From: Calliopum simillimum
Lineage: Eukaryota; Arthropoda; Insecta; Diptera; Lauxaniidae
Assembly (NCBI GenBank): GCA_951812925.1
Contig: OX638372.1
Coordinates: 3,038,001 to 3,102,000 of the forward strand
Direction: 5' to 3'
Length of the DNA stretch: 64,000 nucleotides
The notes below the pieces were generated by a model. The model made no database searches, was not told where the DNA came from, and saw only the letters and a list, made by a program, of their open reading frames with translations. Positions 1-13,092 of this stretch are shown in pieces. The first letter of the stretch is position 1; every line of letters starts with the position of its first letter. A program made the position numbers and the translations under genes.

Positions 1-880
1 TGGGCAAATATTCATAGAATTGAATGAACTTTCACATAGGGGGGTAGCCGAGACCAGTTTTCAAATCGGCCCACCCTAATATTTATATATTATTCATATA
101 TAAACATGTAATATATAGCCTTTTCAGGTCAGTTTTAGTTAAATCTTGCCAGAAACCGTACTCGAACCCGTGACTCCGGTTTTCTAATGAAAGAAAACGC
201 GGTGCTTAAGCGATTGTACTATTGGACACGGATAAACTCTCTGAACAGGATCGCCATTATGGATAAATCATAAGGCTCACTAGTGCCGTCTGACAAGATT
301 TAACTTAAACTGATTTGAAAAAGTCTTAATATCTTAGATGAAGGTTGCGCCCTATAGGACTATTTTTATTCTTTTATAAGCCATTTAGCCATTGTCTTCG
401 GATTGAAAATGAGTAAGGGTTTACATTATGTATTTTTCAAAAACGTATTTTTAGTTACAGGTAATTTAAACTCATACGTTTTCTAAAACAGCATTATAAT
501 TTGGTTATCCGCAATATTCGCATAATGCTGATTATTCACTTTTTCTGAAAGAATTCATCCGTAAATAATAACTATAATAAGCTTAGTAAGTATTTTTACA
601 AAAAATGCTTTAAATTTTAATTTATACAACCCCTGCAGTTAAAGAAGTTCCCATCATTTGTCTAAAAACTGGGGATCTTCCATCATAACTATCATCATTT
701 TTTATATGTATGCCATAGACAATTTTGATTGTATAAATCATTTAAGGTTCCACTTGAAAACTTAATCAGTGTTCATTGCTTACAAATTATTGATGGCCTT
801 TCAACCCGGTAGGTAAAAGTGTTTCAGTTGTGATTATGCAATGCATCATTGATCAAAAAACAACAAAAAAAGTGTAACAA
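1..880. other. Non-coding AT-rich stretch
   Basis: No coding frame or transposon terminus is convincing here. The only internal feature is a tRNA-like sequence at about 125-250, listed separately. The rest is AT-rich with short poly-T and poly-A runs. Confidence 0.5.
125..250 (-). repeat. tRNA-derived SINE head or tRNA pseudogene
   Basis: On the minus strand a B-box-like GGTTCGAGTAC follows an A-box-like segment (TAGTACAATCGCTTAAGCA) at roughly tRNA spacing. The acceptor and T stems do not pair well enough for a working tRNA. The best reading is a tRNA-derived SINE head or a decayed tRNA. I cannot name the family. Confidence 0.35.
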
Positions 881-1090
881 ATGGTTTCACAGCACGTTGC
901 AGCTCAACTTGAAGTAACACAATCACCAAAACTGAGTGGCATGGAAAAACAAATAAAAAAATTGGTAAAAATTTCAGCGAAGGAAGCCACACAAGTTGCA
1001 ACTTCCAGTCGGGAAAAATTAATTGAAAATTTAACAGACAAAACAAGTCAGGGTTCATTATTCAAGAAACCCAAGAAGAGCATTTCATAG
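881..1090 (+). CDS. Small hypothetical ORF, lysine-rich
   Basis: A 69-residue frame runs from ATG to TAG with mixed amino-acid use (K, S, E and T rich, 'GMEKQIKKLVKISAKEA' near residue 20) and a basic C-terminus ending in FKKPKKSIS. It is less low-complexity than the other short frames nearby, which is the only reason it is listed. I see no domain, signal peptide, membrane segment or partner exon, and I do not recognise it. A chance frame or a fragment of a decayed mobile-element protein are both possible. Confidence 0.15.
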   Translation: MVSQHVAAQLEVTQSPKLSGMEKQIKKLVKISAKEATQVATSSREKLIENLTDKTSQGSLFKKPKKSIS

Positions 1091-2396
1091 GAAGCGGTTG
1101 CATTGATGAATTTCAAAACAATTTCTGACTGTTTATAAATATGTTGATTTACAAAGGTTAAAAGTGAACCGATACAGATGTACGAATTGCTTGTATTGGG
1201 AAACAAGAGAATCAAATTCAAAAATCAATACCCAAAATCCTCAGCTGCAGAAACTCGAGAAAATTTTGATATCAAATTTCAAATATTCAAATTCGTTAAA
1301 GTTTTTTTTCAACTCCGGCGTCAAACTCTAAACACATGTTGTAGATTTTTTCCTAGTTCTTCTCGAACACTGACTGGTCTGGTCTATCAAAAGAAAGAAA
1401 AAGAAAGAACCGTATTCAAATCAGTAGATAAAAAAGGCGTGAATAACTAAAAAGTGTGCGCGCTTGTTTTCCCTAAACGAAGGAATCTAGAAAGCAGCGA
1501 CATCGTGTTGCACTTAATGCCATTGTGTCCTGTCAAAGTGGTCTCGCATGGACTCTGCTGCACTTTGCACTGACTTTGTTGATGTATTCTGTGGTGGTGG
1601 TTTTCACGTAATTGATATTTCCACGCTGCATGTGATTTAATATTTAAAACACTGAAAATTTGGGAATTTTTTGGTTTTTTGTGTTTTTATTCTTGGACTT
1701 CAACATTGAAGTGTTGAGTAGGAGCTTAAGTGAAAATTTTAATTTACATAAAATTCTCATGTCAAGTGTGCATCTCCTCATCCGCTCATCTCATCATTCA
1801 AATGCAGCAGCCAAATTAGGCTCAAGTGGTTAGTCGACTGGCCCATCACCAACCGACCGACCAGCGTCTCGTCTGACCATGTGGCCTCATCTGGCTGGGC
1901 TGTATGTTTGCGAGGACACTCAAGTGCCTTCCTTCTCAAGTGGCCGTTGAGCGACGACGAGTGCTCTTTAAGGACTTTTTAGTGTTTCAAATGTTTACTT
2001 CTCAAAAATGCATAAATAACAATTAAACTAATTTAGCATGAGGAGGACGTTTGAATGCTGAGAGAGCGTCTAATTGAATTCTTGGATTTGCAGAGTCATG
2101 TAATGCGATACTTATGTTTTGGATTTGTGTTACAGCCCATAATTTTGAAAATTTATTACTTGAGAAACAGTCAAGTATCGTAGATAATGAAAGGGACACA
2201 AAGTTACATAAGAGATATAAATTTACAAGAAAAAAAAATATTTATATACATACATTAATTGTCGCTGAAAATTCGATAAGATTTAGAACCATTTTTTAAG
2301 TGTTCATTATATTGTGACCTAAATTAAAAAAAAATTTTGTCAATATAGCCTGTGATAAGCCTTTAGCGCCATCTTTAACAAAATTAATACAGTAAG
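1091..2396. other. Non-coding stretch
   Basis: There is no supported gene. The short frames here are AT-biased and have no recognisable domain. The part at 1780-1990 is less AT-rich, with several 'ctcatc' and 'aagtgg' repeats, but shows no coding pattern. Confidence 0.5.
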
Positions 2397-2404
2397 ATAT
2401 AAAA

Positions 2405-4040
2405 TAGACCGGTGCGTTTTGGACGAAAGTTTAAAACTTGTCGCGCAACCGGCAAAATTGTTAAATTTAACTATCGACATGAAGATTGCCGCCACCCTAG
2501 CTCTGAGAGATGACGGAAAGGGGTGTCGATATATTTTTGGAGATTGAAAAACGTGGCTTAAAAATGCATGCTCATAGGTCCGAAGTGAATCAATTCTCAG
2601 CTTCGAAGTAGGTCGAAAACTGAAATCCAAGACATGGATTCTTATGTATTTTTTCCCGTAGAATCGAATGGCATCATTAGTTTTCTGATTAGACGTCCAT
2701 TATTGGCGTTAAGTGAACTTTTCAGCTCAAAAAAGTCGAAAATCTCCTGTTTGAGCACTCCACAATTGAACAGAAAAAGTCTTAGAAAAATTTGAAATAT
2801 ACATTTTGTTTGAATTTTTCTGACAAATCCAGTGGTATCATTTTTTTTGAGCTACGTCATTATTTTTATTCATTAAAAACGAATTTTGATTTTTATTATC
2901 AAAAAATATCACGAAATCGGGCGTAAATATTTAAGCAACGACGGTTCCCAACATCCGGACGGTTTTTTTTTTTCGGTGCCCCCTCGTAAAATTTTTTTAG
3001 AATATTTTTGGAAGTTTTTTAACCCATTATAAACAAGTTTTTGAAAAAGGGGCCAAAAATACCCTTAAAAACGGTATATAATGGGTTAAGATGTTCACAT
3101 AACTTAATGTAGAATCAAGCATGGAACAATATTTTGGAACATCTTAACCCATTATAAACAAGTTTTTGAAAAAGGGGTCGAAAAGACACTTAAAAACGCG
3201 ATATAATGGGTTAAGATGTTCACATAACTTCATGTAGAATCAAGCATGGAACAATATTTTAGAACATTTTAACACATTATAAAGCGTTTGTAAGGGTCTT
3301 TTCGACCCCTTTTTCCAAAAACTTGTTTATAATGGGTTAAGATGTTCTAAAATATTGATCCATGCCATTAATTTATGTGAACATTTTAACCCATTTTATC
3401 CCGTTTTTAATGGTCTTTTTGACCCCTTTTTCAAAAACTTGTTTATTATGGGTTAAAAAAATTTCCAAAAATATTCTAAAAAAATTTATTAGGGGGCACC
3501 GAAAAAAAAAAACGTCCGGACGTTGGGAACCGTCGTTGACTAAATATTTACGCCCGATTTCGTGATATTTTTTGATAATAAAAATCCAAAATTCGTTTTT
3601 CATGAATAAAAATAATGTCGTAGCGCAAAAAAAAAATGGTACCACTGGATTCGTCAGAAAAAATTCTAACAAAATGTATATTTCAAATTTTTCTAAGATT
3701 TTTTCTGATCAATTGTGGAGTGCTCAAACAGGAGATTTGGAAAAATTTCGACTTTTTTGAGCTGAAAAGATCACTTAACGCCAAAAAAAAAAAAATTAAA
3801 TAAGAATCCATGTCTTGCATTTCAGTTTTCGACCTACTACGAAGCTGAGAATTGATTTACTGCGGACCTATGAGCATGCACTTTTAAACCACGTTTTTCA
3901 ACCTTCAAAAATATATCGACACCCCTTCCCGTCATCTCTTAGACCTAGGGTGGCGGCAATCTTCATGTCGATAGTTAAACTTTACAATTCTGCCGGTTGC
4001 GTGACAAATTTTAAGCTTTCGTCCAAAACGCACCGGTCTA
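2405..4040. mobile_element. Foldback DNA transposon with 8-bp target duplication
   Basis: The outer ends are inverted copies that begin TAGACCGGTGCGTTTTGGAC, and the two arms stay similar inward to a centre near 3220-3270. The same 8 bases, ATATAAAA, flank both ends (2397-2404 and 4041-4048), as expected of an 8-bp target-site duplication. Such duplications are typical of hAT and P-type transposases. No transposase frame is present, so the element is non-autonomous. The mirror-image short frames in the two arms (2340-2630 minus, 3815-4072 plus) are only the same arm sequence read twice. Superfamily assignment is inference. Confidence 0.8.
3021..3270 (+). repeat. 125-bp tandem units in the foldback arm
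   Basis: Two units of about 125 bp start at 3021 and 3146, and a third begins at 3271 before the centre of the palindrome. Each unit carries AACCCATTATAAACAAG near its start and the inverted TATAATGGGTTA inside, so the units are themselves partly palindromic. Tandem sub-repeats inside long inverted arms are typical of foldback elements. Confidence 0.8.
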
Positions 4041-4048
4041 ATATAAAA

Positions 4049-6119
4049 GCTAGTGAAATAACCATAGAATAAGTAGTTTCGTGAATAGCATAAGGTATTT
4101 AGCGGAGCGTACTTTTGTTGGAACCGTGGAAATGATTTGTGTAGTGTATAGCTGAACCTGTGGATATTTGGAGAGTGTGTAAGTAAGCTGGTATGCACTA
4201 CAGTGATAGTTTGATTGAAGTGCAGCAAAAAAAAGTGTTGAACATGGCCGGCGGAAGATGTGTGGTGTCTTTGGAGGAGTCCCATTTGAAAATTGGGCGG
4301 GTGGGAAATTTTCCACCAGTTATTAAGCTATTGTATGTCAAGCATAAGCAGATCTATTACCGAATCTATGAAACGAAGCGATTATTATCATATTACAAAT
4401 TCAAAATGCTATCGATCAAAAATTTTTTTAGATTTTCAGGTGATCAAGATCTTTTTAAATCAGAATTATTCGAATTGTCAGGAAATGCGAAAAAACGGAT
4501 TTGGATTTCTAAAAGATAAAGGCTCTTTTTCTGTGGAATATAACTTTTCTGAGGTAGCCTTAAGTGCTACAGCAAAAATATTTTAATTAAAAACAAAAAT
4601 TGTAATTTTACTAATAAAATATTTTTCAAATAAAAATACCATCTTTTTTTTGGCAATCAAATTTCACCGTATAAGGCAAAAAAAAATTACAGAAACGCTA
4701 CCAAACATAAAACAAAACAAAAAAACGCCCAAAAAATGCACAATACCCGACGAAATCATTTGTCCGAATTGTTTACAGCATAAATTAATCAAATTATTAA
4801 AATGAAACATGCCCGTTGTTATTAAATATGGTTATTGTTGTTGTTGTTATTGCTTTCAGATCGATCGTTATCAGCATGAAAGCAACGCCCTCTATGTTCG
4901 TAGCACTAAAATGTTTTCAATGTTTTCGGTTTTATTGTTATTTGTATCTTTATGTATCCCCCCTTAACTGATCGAATTGATCGATTTGGCAGTTTCGCTT
5001 TTATTTTTCTTTAATGGGTATCTTTTGTGTAAGCCTTTTAAGGCAAAACCCATGTAAGTTTAATGTCTTAATAACATGAAAAAAAAAACATAATTTTAAT
5101 GATCGCCAAAATAATTTTGCTTTTGACCCACTAAAGCAAAATGAATCTGCCAAATTTTTTAGAGCCAACGGTGCTCAATTCACTTTTTACTTAGACATTT
5201 GGATTGGCGATAATTAAATGATAATTAATGTAATTATTCTTTAAGGGATCTACGGCTATTAAAGTTCATTAGCACAGAGCTAGCAAACTTCTTAAGCGCT
5301 GCTTGAAGATAATGATTTGAGGTTTATAATTAAAAATTAAATATAAATTAAAAGTCCATCATTATCTGAGGTGTTCGAACGTTTTTAATCTTTTGCATTA
5401 ATCTTTTGAAAAAAAAATAATAGTAACTTAAAGCCCAGCTTAATGAAGCTATAAAATCAATTTTAATTTATTGTCGGGAAATTATTGAATATTTTTTATC
5501 ATTTTAATCGCTTAAATCACAGCAAAGCAACACTGCGCTGGCGGCAGTTCGTCGTGTGCTGATCCAATTTATTGTGGTTTCAAATTAAATTAATAGCGTT
5601 TTCTTTAAAATTTTAATTAAAACTAAACTTCAGATGAAACGTCGATAATTGAAGCCTAAAAAACTGACGGCCTTCTGCTTTTTGAATTTGATCGCTACTG
5701 ACATGGTTCTGATCTTCTGATCTTCTCCGATAAGCCAGGAAGCTGTTGACTGCATGACAAATTGAATTTGAGTTCAACATCTACTTTTGATTAACATAAT
5801 TAATTATGGCTTGACAGCGACATCAGATACAAATTTCATATCAAGAATAAAACCGCCAAAAAAAAACAAAAGGAGAAGAGTTGATCGGAAAATACATAAT
5901 CTAGGAGATAAGAGATTAAGTGCAAGATGCTTCAGTGCGCGATGTACGGACCTTAATTTAAATGGAAATTATAGTTACGTTAAGGACTATAATATAGCTA
6001 TAGCATTGATGCAAAGCTACTTATTTTATGTTTAATATTCATAAAATTTTGTTGTTTTAAAAATGCATTAAAAATAGATTTTCACCATCTACACAAACTT
6101 CAAATGGTATCACGAGTCA
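4049..6119. other. Non-coding stretch
   Basis: Several hundred-base frames occur around 4190-4590, but none has a recognisable domain. Short GTT microsatellite sequence lies near 4835-4852. Nothing else is supported. Confidence 0.45.
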
Positions 6120-6126
6120 TTTGAAC

Positions 6127-6263
6127 CCTGGCGGATCCAGTGGGGGGGGCGATATCTCTCAAACCTAAATCATAAGTAAAGATTTTGAAAACATTCTGTT
6201 ATTATCTAGAAATGTAGTCGATGGGCCCCCCCTCTTGACAATGCTGGATCCGCCACTGGTTTA
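6127..6263. mobile_element. Short TIR element (MITE), hAT-like ends
   Basis: CTGGCGGATCCAGTGGGGGG on the left is mirrored on the right by a C-run followed by GCTGGATCCGCCACTGG. The element is about 135 bp with no coding capacity. Flanks 'tttgaacc' and 'tttaaccc' could be a decayed 8-bp duplication, but with two mismatches this is not firm. Confidence 0.5.
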
Positions 6264-6360
6264 ACCCAAAAATCTTTGTATTCCAATTTTTTTTTTTATG
6301 GAAAACAGTCATTAAAGTCGAAACATACAGAAATGTTTTTTTTTTTTTTAATTCAGTTAA

Positions 6361-6476
6361 CCCTTTAACGACTAAAGGCAGGTATGTTTGCCAGTTTTAT
6401 TAACCCCCATTACTTCGATTTCGTCTTATTTTTATTTTGAAATTCGTTCGCGTATTTAGACCTGGTCGTTAAAGGG
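6361..6476. mobile_element. piggyBac-type MITE, 116 bp
   Basis: The ends are perfect inverted repeats of CCCTTTAACGAC, each bordered by TTAA (6357-6360 and 6477-6480). TTAA target sites plus termini beginning CCC are the signature of piggyBac-family transposition. There is no coding content, so a transposase elsewhere must have moved it. Confidence 0.85.
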
Positions 6477-6480
6477 TTAA

Positions 6481-7929
6481 CGAGCTAATTGATTTTCGTA
6501 AATCAAATGCTCTTCACATTTTTGAGTATCAAATAAAAGGTTTGACAAAATTTTACTAAAAACTGAGCATACTTCGTCTGCTTGTGGATATATTCGAAAA
6601 TGGTATTTTGGAAAATTCTAGCTGTTTGCATAAACGAGATATTGGCGCATAATCATAGTCCCTCATAAAAGCCGGCTTCTGTTAGCAAATTACTAAAAAG
6701 ATAGAGTATACTTTAATTCGGTTAATATGATAGTCAGTTTAGAGCATGCTTCAGAAAACAATTCAATATGGTAACTCTTCGCAAAAATAGAGAGAAAAAA
6801 TCAACTGAGCGAGTTTGTTTATGTTTTTATGTCAATTTTAAAAAAAAAAAAATTTTTGAAATTGAATAAATACAAATTGAGTTTATGTTGGCGATGACAA
6901 AAGTTCAAAGTTCAAATGATTTATTGAGACAAAACGTACTTAAACATTTAACTCATATATACAAATATGGAACAATAACAATAAATGATATATTCAGGGC
7001 TGTAAAAGGTATGGCCTTCGATAAAATTATATGAAACATGCTACGATGCAAAGAAAATAAAAGTAAGTAAATTAATAATCAACAATAATTTACAATTATT
7101 TACTAATTTATTCATTTATTGCATTAAGGAATAAAATTTGAGCAGAATTGCAGCGCGGTAGATAAATATTGCTTCCAAGAAACCGCAAAGGTGAGAGGAC
7201 TTCTACCGGGACAGAAATGCTTATATTTTACCAAGCAACAATCAAACAATGCACTGTATTTTTTTTAAATCGTTATCAATTATAAAATATTAAATAAAAA
7301 ATAGTTTATATCAAAACCTCTTGCAATTTTCTAAAATGAAACATTTTGCTACTGTTTTCCACAAAAATATAATTTCAACACACTGAAAATTTTCATAAAG
7401 TGACATTTTGCTCCATTTTGGCAGGTTGCTATCTGGTTTAGCAACAGCTTTTCTCTATTTTAAAGTTGAAGTATACTTTAAGCGTTAGAGTATGCTTTAA
7501 ACCGACTAAGAATGACTTAAAGCGTAGCTTTATTTTGACTATGATTATTGTATTTTAAGAATTTTTTGGAACTTTTTATTAAAAAAGTGAATTTTTAAAA
7601 TTTAAATAAACTCCACGCTTTTGTGAACTTAAAGATTGGGTCAATCATAATCCTTTTTAAGCTAAAAAATTTCAATTAATTTTAAAAGTTCTTGAAGACT
7701 TTTGACAAAGGATACATCTTTTCACTATTTTTCTTTCTTTTTAAGTACGTTTTCAGTTTTGTTTTTTTTTTTCTACTTTTTTTAGTCACCAGAATTGTCA
7801 TCAAAAATTATTTTTCTGGTATTTCTTTTTACTATTGCTAACGGATATTGAAATTAATTTATAAATGTTCTACTTGGCTTTGTTCAAATACCCTATTCCT
7901 TTTAGAGTCGAAATTAAATCAAACTTTCT
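6481..7929. other. Non-coding stretch
   Basis: AT-rich sequence without a supported gene or clear transposon ends. Short frames are AT-driven. Confidence 0.5.
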
Positions 7930-8243
7930 TATCCACCATCGTATAGCCTGGCTAAGTCAAAGATTTTCCTTAGTACTATATTTTCAAAGCACTCAATTTG
8001 GTTAACGTCACTCGATTTCAGTGTCTTAAGCTCACAATCGTATTTGAGGATGGGTTGCACCAGTGTCTTATACTTTCTCAATTTTTGGTCACTTCACAGA
8101 ATTTTCAATCAGAACAGATGTATTTTGGCGTAGTATGCGCAGTTTGTGCAGCTTGTGTTCGGTCATTTATAGCTACCGATGTATCTTTGCCAGATATTCA
8201 AATTTTTGTACTCTTTCAAAGGTGTATTCTACAATTCTGAGAA
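7930..8243 (-). pseudogene. Decayed non-LTR retrotransposon RT fragment (RTE-like)
   Basis: Read on the minus strand in shifting frames, this segment gives the C-terminal part of a non-LTR reverse transcriptase. Near 8235 the sequence resembles the 'F..V..F.YLG' block. Near 8090-7945 it gives KYKTLVQPILKYD, then QIECFENIVLRKIF, which match the usual 'YKTL..PVL.YG' and 'FE..VLR.IF' blocks that follow the catalytic core of RTE-type elements. Several stop codons and frame changes break it, and the catalytic YxDD region is absent. It is a fossil of an insertion on the minus strand. The clade is an inference from these few motifs. Confidence 0.6.
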
Positions 8244-9976
8244 GCATTAAGCATTATCAAAATATAGTAAGCGGAAGTGCATCGCTTAAACTATATCACA
8301 AGAATCAATGGTTATTTTATTTTTTTATTTATTTATTTGAGTCTTTGGATAATAATAACCCTTACAGACTAGAACAGTTAACCTTAATATATGTATAACT
8401 AAATAAAATAACTTAAATACAAAAATAAACTAATGTAAGACCCTAAGCAGTATAGATTTAAATTGAGCTTTATTCAAGCAAAAATCAATAGAAATATCCT
8501 TGTATAACCTATTGAGCAATAAAAGAGTTCTATTAATGGGCTCATTAATGGCATAGTTCGACGTTTCTCTCTTGTTCGTTTGAATTAGATATATTTGATT
8601 TTGTAAATAGGTTACTCAAATGAAATCACCCATAAGCAAACATTTTGAAAAATTAGACATCGCTATGCCAAAACTACAGAGGATAAATGGTTTTGTTAAC
8701 CATATCCAAAATGGTGTCGAAAATATTTCTTAATGCAGTCAATGGTAATCTGGAGATATCAAGCACGTTTTTACTCAAACAGATCGTATACTGACCATAT
8801 ATAGTAAGTTAATACGCTTCACATTTTCATGAAAGAATAGCACACTACGATCGTTGGTCTTTTTTACTTAATGGTTTCTAAAAATATGTATATCTTGTTT
8901 TGGTTTCCGTTTATTAACTTAAATCTCTCATAACAAATATTCCAGTTAAGTGATAAAAGCATCACTTATCCATTTCAAAGGAAAATTCTAGGAAATTTAC
9001 ACTATAACTTTTAGTGCCAAACAAACTTGCCCCTTTCAGGCATCAAATTAAATCACGTGATTAATTTTACTATAAAATTGTAAAAAAAAAACTATCAAAA
9101 GTCAGATGTTGGTACATGAAAAAAGTGAATTAAAAAAACAAGAAAAAAATTAACCAAACGCCAAAGGGTCTCATTTTCTCATTTACGACTCATTTTTAAT
9201 GTATTTGGATGTGGTTTCCAACTGATGTAATGATGCTCTGCTCTGTACTACACTACTGTATTATGCTTTCTGTCATGATGTCGCCCAGTCCCATGTGTGT
9301 CATTACTAAAGTCAACGTCCAAATGAAGGCAGCGCTCACATTGTGACTGTCACTGCCGATTTTGACATATGCGCTCATCTCATGAGGAAGCAAATGAGTT
9401 GAATCGGTGGTGGAGGAGTACAAATGGCCAAACTTCTTTGGGACTTGAACTAAAATTTAATTGCATTCCGGGATTATGGCATAACAAACATTTTAATTTT
9501 AAGTACAAGCAATTTTTCATAAAAATAAAACTTTAAAGTCACATTTTTTATTTATTGTAGCGGCAACTTTTCCCTTTTCCACCCAACATCATTCAGTCAT
9601 CCCTTCATATTTTCCGGTCCATTGTATATTCTGGTGGAGGTGGAGGTGGTGGGGTCTATACCAAAAGAAGGAAGTCAAAAGTTTTTATTACTGACAGATA
9701 GCATACATAAAGACGAAATATATCAGATGATACTACTATATTTAGAAATGTGGTTTACCTCGTACTCTTCGTAATGAGTGAGGGGTCTGCCTTCAATGTG
9801 TATGTGTATGTGCTTGTATGATTTTTTTTTTTTTTTTTCACTTTTGAAGAGGAGACTCCCCATCTAAGTAGCACATACTCATAAAATGGTTACGGTTACG
9901 TCTATAATTAGCAGCAAAATAAGTGAAAAAACTTGTTATTCGCCTCAACATTTAATTATGTTTTTAATGTTCTATG

Positions 9977-10016
9977 TTGCTGTTGTTGTTGCTGTTGTTG
10001 TTGCTGTTGTTGCAGC
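9977..10016 (+). repeat. GTT/GCT trinucleotide (opa-type) repeat
   Basis: Interrupted GTTGTTGCT repeats of about 40 bp. The valine/alanine-rich frame around it (9886-10074) is explained by the repeat. Confidence 0.8.
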
Positions 10017-11949
10017 TTTGGCTTTGGTAGTGGCGGCAATAAAAACAGCAATGCCACATGACAAAAAGTTGTAGAAAAGAAGGTTTTTATGTTTATGCGA
10101 GTTTTGCTGCTTTGCTATGGTCGTTTAGGTAATTAAAAAAGTGTTGCATATGTTTAGGCGGACTACAATTATGGCGTGACATTAATTAAATTATAAATTT
10201 TTTTACTTAAGCAAACGAAACGAATTTTAGTAATGTTTGTGAGGGACATGTTTTTATCATCAACAAACACAACTTAATTTAAAAATGTGGCAGCAACATT
10301 AATGGTTTGTAAGCTGGCTATTTATTTTCTATTGCATACTCGAAGGGGTTGTAGGGATTTTATCAAACAAGATTTTGGATTTTGAAACCAGATTTTATTA
10401 TAGGCTTCCGGTAATTCAAATTCTTTAAAAATGTACAATAATTTTTTGGGTTAAGAAAAGGAAGGCTAGATAATAAATAATAGAGTAAATGCACACAGTA
10501 ATGCCATTTCTGTCCCTTTTTCAATGACACTGACATTGACAGTTCAAATTGGTTGCCATTAAAAGCATTATCCATTCATATTGTCAAAAAACACCAACAA
10601 CATAGAATTTAAATAAATTTTAAGCCACTCCGTAGTACAAAAAAAAATAAATATTGATGAGATTCCAATTAATCATGACATTTATGACTCAATTCTTATC
10701 TCAAATCACCGTAACAAATCAGTGGAAACCCTTTCTAATCATTAAAAATTCCACCACAAAAATTTTTTACAAATTTAATAAAGAAAAATATCAGATGATG
10801 ATGACAATCAGCAGCATTCAAGGATTTTTATGATTCAATAAAAAAACCCAGCAAAAGGAAATTAAAATCAAAATTCATAATAAAAAAAAAAACTTTGGAA
10901 AAACATTCGAAAGCCCATGGAAACTCATTTGGGAAAAAACAAATCAATTATGAAAGAACACCAGAATGAAGGAAAACAGATGAAGAAGAAAAAGCAAAAC
11001 GATGCCCAAATGAAAAGGCATAAAAATGTAAAATATTCATAAAACAATAATGATGTACAAGTAATGCGTAAAGTAAGCGGGGAGGTGCGCACACGCTGCG
11101 GGGAACAAACCCCGTGAGAATATGATTAAATGACAATAAAATAATTTCATCAGCAATTAATTTATACGCAACAATGCGTCGCAATAAAAACGAGAAACGC
11201 TGGAAAACGTGAAATGGGAAATGGAAATGAAAAGAGAAAGAAAAATGGCGACAAAATAAAAAATGTACGACAGTACACAAGCAGCCAAAGGCGCAAAGCC
11301 AACATATAAATGGCCTCTGCGCCCCCTTCACCCCGGCTGGAAAAGAAATCAGCAAAATTAATGTAATTTAAAGACAACAACACCAGCAATATACGCAAGA
11401 ACAATGAACCAAATGTAGAAAAAAACACAAGAAAAAAAAGTGTTTGGTTGTCTGCTGGAGTCAGCCAGCCAGCTACCTTGTTCTTGTATCGCTGTTGGGT
11501 GTTATAAAATTAGAAACAAAAATCTTGCAACTTTGTCATGTTGCTGCTGCTTGAGATTTCGTTGTCGTCGACGACAAACGTCTGCTCTGAGGATGACATC
11601 CTTTGGTTAAGGAAGGAGTAACTGAACTTAAGTAGCAGCTTTAAAATAACAACAAATAAGCAGAGTGACAAGTAATAAAAACAAAAAAATTATGATATCA
11701 TCTTGAATGACGTAATTACAGTAGACGCTGCAGACATATGTGATAGGCGTCTGACGCTGCTGCTGCTTGTGCTTTTTAATAAATGCCACCCGACACCTAA
11801 ATGACGCATCTTAAGGGCCTCATATTCGAGTCATAAGCAAATTATTTTCATACAAAGCGCAACTGTTGACAGGATTTTGCGCAAAATGAATTTATTTGAT
11901 TAAAACCAGCAGACAAACACAATTACGATATTCAGATTCAGATGAACGA

Positions 11950-11973
11950 GACACACACACACACACACACACA
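11950..11973 (+). repeat. (CA)n microsatellite
   Basis: About twelve AC dinucleotides in a row. It explains the VCVCVC run in the overlapping minus-strand frame. Confidence 0.9.
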
Positions 11974-12802
11974 TACATATCACTTGTATAAACCAGCGAT
12001 GCTTGACGAAAATATGGCATTTTGTTGTAACAACAAAAAAATGGCTGCATTACAAGACATTTGTTACCCATGGAATGCATAAATGTGAGAGAGATTGAAG
12101 AGATTCGTCAAGTCGTAAAATGTGATGTGTCTTTTGGCCATGGAATTACACAGCCAACATCATGCGTTGAGATAAATTTGTCAAAAGAAATTATACATAT
12201 GTAAATGAAATTTAAAATTAATGAATTAGCGATATAATGAAAATAATCAGGGGTAAACTTATAACTTTTTTTTTTTTAATTTTCATTTCAATGCAACACT
12301 CTCGAGATTAGATTTCAAAATAATTATTAATATTATCACGATAGTTTGGGTGTCGAGAAAATGTTTCAGGCCTCATGTTGCATCATTTTAAAATTTTTTA
12401 TATATGCTTGTATGAGGTATTAATTAAAAAAATCAAGAAAATTTGTTGAGTGCTTTTTTTTTATTGAATTTTCCTTTTTTGAAAAAAAGGAGTTAACCTG
12501 CAAAAACTGAAATTTGAACAAACTTTTTAATGATAAATTCAAATCCGTTAACAGAATTTTGAGATATTTTTACCTAAAAATGACTAATATAAGGATTTGC
12601 TAAATTTGAGATTATGTAAGAAGACAGTGCAATTTTTTGTTATAGCACCGGTTATGTTAGTTGAAAGTTCTAATCTTTATTTATCGATTTTCTTCTTCGA
12701 ACCTCCTAACCTAAAAATAAAACAAGGATCAAAAACTTTGTTTTTTACTATTTTGAAAGCTTCATCAAGAATGCACCAAATTTTGTAGTCCTTTAACACC
12801 AA

Positions 12803-13058
12803 CTGCACCACGTAGTACCATTTCTTGTCTTCAAAATGAGGAATCAAATGGTTATCTTCGTTTCTTCCTTACTACGTTATAACTACAATATTTTTGGAAA
12901 GCACACAAACTTTTTTGCTTAAGTGTGTTCGTCGTTTGCCTTAACGGTTTTGAATTTGATCATATTAAAGAGCTCCTAATTTTGCTAAGAAAAACCTTAG
13001 AAAACCACTCGATAACTCATTTTGAAGACAAGAAATAGTACGAAGTGATGCAGTTAGT
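12803..13058. repeat. Inverted repeat, arms about 40 bp
   Basis: The arms at 12803-12842 and 13017-13058 are inverted copies sharing TTTCTTGTCTTCAAAATGAG with a few mismatches. The loop is about 175 bp. No target duplication was found, so whether this is a separate MITE is open. Confidence 0.55.
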
Positions 13059-13092
13059 ATTTAAAAAAAACAGAAAAATATCAATTGACATA

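Larger units (their letters stand above)
8244..12802. other. Non-coding stretch with simple repeats
   Basis: No gene is supported. A (TTTA)n run near 8318-8340, followed by less AT-rich sequence, could be the A-rich tail of a minus-strand retroposon. The region 10900-11430 is purine-rich on the plus strand, so its minus-strand frames rich in F, S and L are composition artefacts. Confidence 0.4.

Noticed and set aside
2340..4072. Two related small proteins (2340-2630 minus, 3815-4072 plus)
   Set aside because: They are the same foldback arm read on opposite strands, with no domain.
8063..8398. 111-residue plus-strand protein
   Set aside because: The opposite strand carries a decayed reverse transcriptase, which explains the sequence better.
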